Below, one piece after another: positions 6,502 to 10,215 of a DNA stretch of 10,215 nucleotides. The position numbers and the translations under genes are program-made. The first letter of the stretch is position 1; each line of letters opens with the position of its first letter. The notes beneath the pieces are model-generated. The model was not told where the DNA came from and made no database searches. It saw only the letters and a list, made by a program, of their open reading frames with translations. The DNA is from Oxalobacteraceae bacterium. Lineage in GTDB: Bacteria; Pseudomonadota; Gammaproteobacteria; Burkholderiales; Burkholderiaceae_D. The stretch spans positions 1-10,215 of the forward strand of contig CANKWG010000069.1 of the NCBI GenBank assembly GCA_947487325.1. The letters are read 5' to 3'.

Positions 6502-7863
6502 ATGAAACTATCCTTTCTGGGTGCTGCCAGCACTGTCACCGGGTCGAAGTACCTGATCGAGCATGATGGTCAGCGCATTCTGGTCGATTGTGGACTGTTT
6601 CAGGGATTTAAAAATCTTAGGCTGCTGAACTGGCAGCCGTTTCATTTTGATCCTGCATCGCTGGATGCCGTGGTACTCACGCATGCGCATCTGGATCACT
6701 CAGGCGCAATTCCGCTCTTGATTCGCAGCGGGTTTCGCGGCCCGATCTACGCTACGCCATCCACCATCGATTTGTGCAAGTTGTTGCTGCCTGATAGTGG
6801 GCACATTCAGGAGGGGGATGCCAATTTTGCGAACCGGCGTCAATCATCCCGGCATCATCCTGCTTTACCGCTGTACACCGAAGCAGATGCACGACATGCG
6901 CTGACGTTTTTCAAGCTGCTACCTTTCGATAAGTCAATCAATCTGGGGAGCATGAAGCTCCGGCTGCGACTCGCGGGCCATATTCTTGGTGCGAGTTCGG
7001 CGGAATTTCGTACTGCGAAAGGTAGTCTGCTGTTCTCTGGCGATCTGGGGCGACCTGATGATCTCCTGATGCGTGCACCAGTACCGATTGAATACGGCGA
7101 TACGCTGGTGATTGAATCGACCTATGGTGATCGGGCACATTCTAATGAGAGTAGTTCGGATGCACTGGCAAAGGTCATCACCCGAACGGCTGCGCGCGGC
7201 GGCAGTATTTTGGTGCCCGCGTTTGCTGTTGGGCGCGCACAAAATCTACTTTTCGAGATTTTTCAGCTCAAGCAGGCGGGCCGCATTCCCGATATGCCAG
7301 TTTTTCTCGATAGTCCGATGGCGATTCAAAGTACCAGTATCTACCAGCGTCATCGTGATCAACATCGGCTGAGCGTTGCTCAGTGCGAGGGTATGGCCAA
7401 GGTGGCGCGCATCAGTCGCACCGCCGATGATTCACGGGCCATAGGTCAACTGAATTATCCAGTAATTATCATTTCTGCCAGTGGCATGGCGACGGGTGGC
7501 CGAGTACTTCACCACCTTGTCCATATGGCACCAGACCACCGTAATAGTATTGTCTTCGCCGGCTATCAGGCGGGTGGAACACGTGGTGCAAAGCTGGTGG
7601 ATGGGGCGCGGTTTGTGAGAATTTTTGGCGAAGATATTACCGTCAATGCCGAAGTCGTGTCTCTGCCATCGATGTCAGCGCATGCCGATGCAACGCAGAT
7701 CATGGACTGGCTCAAGACCCTCAAAAAGCCACCCCGGCAGGTGTTCATCACGCACGGTGAACAGGTGGCGGCCGATGCACTGCGATGGCGTATCGAGCAT
7801 GAATTGGGATGGTCTGCGACTGTGCCGCTGTTGGGGCAGCATGCGCTGATTGATGATTTTTAA
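6502..7863 (+). CDS. MBL-fold metallohydrolase, beta-CASP/RMMBL RNA-processing type
   Basis: This 453-residue cytoplasmic zinc-dependent hydrolase belongs to the CPSF73/YSH1-like branch of the metallo-beta-lactamase fold, whose studied members are RNA endo- or exonucleases. The metal-binding signature H61-A-H63-L-D65-H66 is intact. It is followed by H160 (L-A-G-H-I-L-G-A), D181 (S-G-D-L-G-R), E205 (I-E-S-T-Y-G, beta-CASP motif A), H394 (S-A-H-A-D) and H418 (I-T-H-G-E). The beta-CASP domain occupies about 200-320 and the RMMBL domain about 350-435. I chose ATG at 6502 because homology to the family begins at once (M-K-L-S-F-L-G-A-A-S-T-V-T-G); an upstream in-frame start at 6448 would add 18 unrelated residues. 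No KH domain is present. RNA as substrate is inferred from the family. Confidence 0.92.
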   Translation: MKLSFLGAASTVTGSKYLIEHDGQRILVDCGLFQGFKNLRLLNWQPFHFDPASLDAVVLTHAHLDHSGAIPLLIRSGFRGPIYATPSTIDLCKLLLPDSGHIQEGDANFANRRQSSRHHPALPLYTEADARHALTFFKLLPFDKSINLGSMKLRLRLAGHILGASSAEFRTAKGSLLFSGDLGRPDDLLMRAPVPIEYGDTLVIESTYGDRAHSNESSSDALAKVITRTAARGGSILVPAFAVGRAQNLLFEIFQLKQAGRIPDMPVFLDSPMAIQSTSIYQRHRDQHRLSVAQCEGMAKVARISRTADDSRAIGQLNYPVIIISASGMATGGRVLHHLVHMAPDHRNSIVFAGYQAGGTRGAKLVDGARFVRIFGEDITVNAEVVSLPSMSAHADATQIMDWLKTLKKPPRQVFITHGEQVAADALRWRIEHELGWSATVPLLGQHALIDDF

Positions 7864-7928
7864 CTTTTCTGCCGAATTATCGTTGCGATCTCGAGACTCT
7901 CAAACAATCTTAATAACCATCGTGGCGA

Positions 7929-8792
7929 TTACTCGTTGAAGAAGGCCATCAGTCGCTGAGCGAGTTCCTCTGGCTGCTCTTCCGGAACGAAATGGCCGCA
8001 GTTGGCTATCATGCCGCCGCGAACATTGAGCGCCACTCTCTGCATGGATTCGAGTACCTCCATGCGTCTTCCCCAGCTTTCTGCGCCACCCAGTGCCAGC
8101 ACTGGCATGGGAAGCTTAAAGCGCGCAATCATTGCTTCATTGTCGGCAATGTCTTGCGGTACTGCGCGGTAGTAAGCGAAACCCGCCGCCAGCGATTCAG
8201 GCTTACGATAGCAGCTTAAAAATTCTTCAATCACTTCATCAGTCATCACTTCGGTGCGATGCGCGAAGGTGCGATAAAACCAACTCAGATATACCGCCTC
8301 GTGCCCCGTAACAAGCGCCTCGGGGAGTGCTGGCGTGCGATTGAATGCATGATGCCAGCGCTTGCCACCCTGACTGATATCAGGTCCACCATCACCAGGA
8401 ATGGTGACATCAATGATGGCGAGTTTTTTTACCGCATCCGGATGATGCGCCGCCAGCGCATAGGCGGTTGGGCCACCCCAGTCATGTCCGACGAGATAAA
8501 AATTTTCAAGTTGCAGCTCGTTATGCACTAGCTCCCATACATCGTTGGCAATGGTTTTTTTATCGTAACCACTGGCCGTGCAGGAAGTATCGCCGAGACC
8601 GCGCAGATCGGGTGCGATCACGCGGTAGTGCGGAGCCAGTTGGTCAATAATGTGGCGCCACTCGTACCAGGTTTGCGGCCAGCCATGTAACAGCACTACC
8701 GGATATCCTTCGCCTGCAGTCACATAGTGCATGCGTACTTCGGATAAGTCGGCGTAGTGATGCGTTACACCATGTATGTTTGGAGCACTCAT
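7929..8792 (-). CDS. Alpha/beta hydrolase, epoxide hydrolase-like
   Basis: This is a 287-residue alpha/beta-hydrolase of the epoxide hydrolase/haloacid dehalogenase-like branch. The oxyanion-hole motif H-G-W-P is at 36-39. The nucleophile elbow G-H-D-W-G-G at 102-107 presents D104 rather than Ser, as in enzymes that form an aspartyl-ester intermediate. H267 in C-G-H-F is the catalytic base. The cap domain has Y-Y-R (207-209), where epoxide hydrolases keep a lid tyrosine, and an aromatic Y-L-S-W-F-Y-R stretch at 168-174. The family acid position is not obvious; D134 or E238 are candidates. There is no signal peptide, so it is probably cytoplasmic. A fluoroacetate dehalogenase is less likely because the nucleophile is followed by W-G-G, not R-G-A-R. 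Its ATG overlaps the stop of the upstream cysteine-protein gene (ATGA, 8789-8792), and a GGTGA lies 5 bases upstream. Confidence 0.88.
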   Translation of the reverse strand: MSAPNIHGVTHHYADLSEVRMHYVTAGEGYPVVLLHGWPQTWYEWRHIIDQLAPHYRVIAPDLRGLGDTSCTASGYDKKTIANDVWELVHNELQLENFYLVGHDWGGPTAYALAAHHPDAVKKLAIIDVTIPGDGGPDISQGGKRWHHAFNRTPALPEALVTGHEAVYLSWFYRTFAHRTEVMTDEVIEEFLSCYRKPESLAAGFAYYRAVPQDIADNEAMIARFKLPMPVLALGGAESWGRRMEVLESMQRVALNVRGGMIANCGHFVPEEQPEELAQRLMAFFNE

Positions 8793-9100
8793 TGCTTCAC
8801 CGTCATGGGAAAATCTTTTAGTAATTTGTGGCAGAGCGCTTCCTTGCCCATTTTGTTGCTCAGTCCATCAAAGGTCGAATCGCCCATGAGGAATAATTTT
8901 TTTGAGGCCTCCTTGCCTTTTTTATCCATGCAAACCTGAGAATCTTGCTGGAAGCGAAAGGCATAGTAGGAGAAGGGACAAGATTTTTTGGCTTTGGTCA
9001 GCAGGCCATCCATCTTGATCAGATCATCACATTGATCGGCGTGGGCTGCAGGAAGTGCGAGCAAGAGTATCCAGAGGAGAGCGATTTTTTTCATCATCAT
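8789..9100 (-). CDS. Small secreted four-cysteine protein, hypothetical
   Basis: I do not recognise the family. The 103 residues begin with M-M-M-K-K and a hydrophobic core (A-L-L-W-I-L-L-L-A-L), followed by P-A-A-H-A-D, a textbook signal peptidase I site after A21. The mature part, about 82 residues, is Lys-rich and carries four cysteines (C24, C41, C57, C90). This even number could form two disulfides in the periplasm. Three consecutive ATG codons (9100, 9097, 9094) make the exact start uncertain; GAGG lies about 16 nt before the first and overlaps the upstream stop. The gap to the methyltransferase gene is 18 bp, and the stop overlaps the hydrolase start by ATGA. It is therefore very likely co-transcribed and translationally linked to both. 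No metal or haem motif is evident. Confidence 0.8.
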   Translation of the reverse strand: MMMKKIALLWILLLALPAAHADQCDDLIKMDGLLTKAKKSCPFSYYAFRFQQDSQVCMDKKGKEASKKLFLMGDSTFDGLSNKMGKEALCHKLLKDFPMTVKQ

Positions 9101-9118
9101 TGATTGAATTACTTATCC

Positions 9119-9853
9119 TCATTTTTTCAGCAGCACCAGATGTTGCCAGGGAAGAGATGAAATCGTCGTGACCCACTGCAGACCCAGTAATGCGGCTTCT
9201 TTTTTTATCTGCGCTTCGCTCATTTTATGCTGCGGCTTGATCGGTACGCTGGCATCTTCTGCGCGGAATTCCACCAACGCTATCTGACCACCGCTCTTGA
9301 GCGCGCGTCTGATACAGCCCATGGTTTCGATAGGATAGAGAAGCTCGTGATAGACGTCGACAAAAAGTGCGACATCAATACTCTCGGCTGGGAGCTTGCA
9401 ATCAGTTTCGGTCGCGAGCAGGGTGTCGATATTGGGAATTTTTGCTTCGGCGATCTGTTTTTTGAGCAGCGTGATCATCTCAGGTTGTACATCGACCGCG
9501 ATCACTCGACCACCCGGCGCAAGACGCGGCGCTATTCTTCGACTGTAATACCCACTTCCCGCGCCGACATCAGCGACGACCATGCCCGGTCGTATTGGTA
9601 GCAGAGGCAAAAGCAGATCCGGTCTTTCTTCCGTATTTCGCTCGGCGCGTTCCAGCCATGCGGCGCCGTGCCAGCTCATTACTTGTGCAATTTCTCGACC
9701 CGCAAAGGTTTTGCCCGTGCCTCCGGCGCTGGTAGCGACCTTGCCGTAGGCAAGTGGGCTATCCGCCGCCGTGCAGGCAGTGGATCCTAGAAGGGCTAGT
9801 GCGATGGCGAGGTGGCTAAAGCAGCTGAAGCAGCGTAGGTAGCGTTTAGACAT
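9119..9853 (-). CDS. Class I SAM-dependent methyltransferase with N-terminal signal-like segment
   Basis: The 244-residue form has a Rossmann-fold methyltransferase core: motif I V-A-D-V-G-A-G-S-G at 93-101, the acidic residue ending the second strand (V-I-A-V-D, D121), D152 near the cofactor, and D166-V-Y-H-E in the motif IV region. The substrate is unknown. The N-terminus has basic residues, a hydrophobic run (L-A-I-A-L-A-L-L-G) and S-T-A-C-T-A-A-D, readable as either a weak lipobox (C27) or a signal peptidase I site after A30. The ATG at 9853 is preferred because it places this segment at the very start. A GTG at 9901 would add 16 residues and blur the signal. Residues 48-85 (G-R-E-I-A through E-E-R-P-D) form a conserved pre-domain that I recall from similar exported-looking proteobacterial methyltransferases. 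It is second in a probable four-gene operon. Confidence 0.87.
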   Translation of the reverse strand: MSKRYLRCFSCFSHLAIALALLGSTACTAADSPLAYGKVATSAGGTGKTFAGREIAQVMSWHGAAWLERAERNTEERPDLLLPLLPIRPGMVVADVGAGSGYYSRRIAPRLAPGGRVIAVDVQPEMITLLKKQIAEAKIPNIDTLLATETDCKLPAESIDVALFVDVYHELLYPIETMGCIRRALKSGGQIALVEFRAEDASVPIKPQHKMSEAQIKKEAALLGLQWVTTISSLPWQHLVLLKK

Positions 9854-9904
9854 GCTTGGATTTTTCTGTGCTTTCGCACGGGTAAGCGCACACTGACGCA
9901 CGGT

Positions 9905-10087
9905 TTACTTTTTATTACGGAATTGTTCTTTGCATTCCTCAGACAGTCTGCGGAACTGACGATCATTTTTTCCCTGTCGGGATGCCTGCAGCATGCAGTC
10001 ATCATAGTTCTTGGGCCCCCGTTCACAGGCTGTCAGGGTTGCTGCAGTGACGAAGAAAAGAAACGCAGCGCGGAGTGTAGCGCACAT
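9905..10087 (-). CDS. Putative small lipoprotein, 60 aa
   Basis: The sequence M-C-A-T-L-R-A-A-F-L-F-F-V is followed by a lipobox-like L-T-A-C with C21 as the expected lipidated residue. The mature part is about 40 residues, charged and without aromatic clusters apart from Y and F. It contains N-Y-D-D-C-M-L-Q and later E-E-C-K-E-Q-F, two cysteines (C32 and C53) about 20 residues apart in a helix-like context. A similar short pattern (Y-x-x-C-L-L, then C-x-x-x-F) appears in other small uncharacterised proteobacterial proteins I know of, but I cannot name a function. I chose ATG 10087 because it gives a clean signal; an in-frame TTG at 10150 would add 21 polar residues in front. No strong Shine-Dalgarno is seen. 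It is the first gene of the - strand operon, 51 bp before the methyltransferase. Confidence 0.7.
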   Translation of the reverse strand: MCATLRAAFLFFVTAATLTACERGPKNYDDCMLQASRQGKNDRQFRRLSEECKEQFRNKK

Positions 10088-10165
10088 AAATTTAACTTGG
10101 TCTTGGTGATTTGTGACGCGGAGGTTTAACGGACGATTAAGCCTGACCAACTGTAGCGTGAATTT

Positions 10166-10194
10166 TATCTAAAGTTAGCTGTCCCGTGGGGCAA
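10166..10194 (-). promoter_or_regulatory. Weak candidate promoter for the lipoprotein-methyltransferase-hydrolase operon
   Basis: Read on the - strand, TTGCCC (complement of 10189-10194) is followed after 17 bp by TAGATA (complement of 10166-10171). A TAAAAT hexamer (5 of 6) overlaps the end of it at 10162-10167. Both hexamers are poor matches, but the spacing is ideal and the site lies about 80 bp before the ATG at 10087, where an operon promoter is expected. Confidence 0.25.
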
Positions 10195-10206
10195 CAGCCA
10201 TGGCTG
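10195..10206. repeat. Perfect 12-bp palindrome beside the candidate promoter
   Basis: CAGCCATGGCTG reads the same on both strands and abuts the candidate -35 element of the - strand operon. It could be a regulator's operator. Its central ATG (10200-10202) also opens a + strand frame M-A-D-F-S that runs off the window, so it may instead contain the start of a divergent gene. The sequence shown cannot decide between these. Confidence 0.35.
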
Positions 10207-10215
10207 ACTTTTCGG

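Noticed and set aside
7864..7928. Possible terminator in the convergent gap after the MBL gene
   Set aside because: Only a 4-bp stem (ATCG-TTG-CGAT) and a short TCTCGAGA palindrome are present, with no T-run; this is too weak to call.

Overview
The window looks like chromosomal DNA of a Gram-negative proteobacterium, most likely a betaproteobacterium. This rests on the protein families present, the exported proteins with Sec or lipoprotein signals, and moderately high GC judged by eye (not computed). I see no rRNA, tRNA, CRISPR array, transposase or phage gene.

Region 1 (1-3477, + strand) is a ferric-iron ABC importer operon of the Fbp/Afu/Fut type. It holds the 3' part of the periplasmic binding protein, a fused double-domain permease 7 bp later, and the ATPase, which overlaps the permease by ATGA. 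Together they would carry Fe(3+) from the periplasm to the cytoplasm. The promoter, where a Fur site would be expected, lies upstream of the window.

Region 2 (3478-3662) is a convergent, AT-rich gap with a strong bulged hairpin, probably a transcription boundary.

Region 3 (3663-7863) holds two divergent genes around a control region of about 310 bp. On the - strand is a P2-like cation-transporting P-type ATPase with an unusual P-Q-E-F metal-site motif. On the + strand is a beta-CASP/RMMBL metallo-beta-lactamase of the RNA-processing type. The gap contains an FNR/DNR-like 5-4-5 site and a 33-codon ORF (6390-6491). That ORF has the best Shine-Dalgarno in the window and could encode a single-span membrane peptide just before the MBL gene, whose own start lacks a visible ribosome-binding site. 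This is the strongest candidate for something undescribed here.

Region 4 (7929-10087, - strand) is a probable four-gene operon read right to left: a 60-aa putative lipoprotein, a class I SAM methyltransferase with an N-terminal signal-like segment, a 103-aa secreted four-cysteine protein, and an epoxide-hydrolase-like alpha/beta hydrolase that overlaps the cysteine protein by ATGA. The joint role of these genes is unknown. A weak promoter and a perfect 12-bp palindrome lie upstream at the window's right edge.
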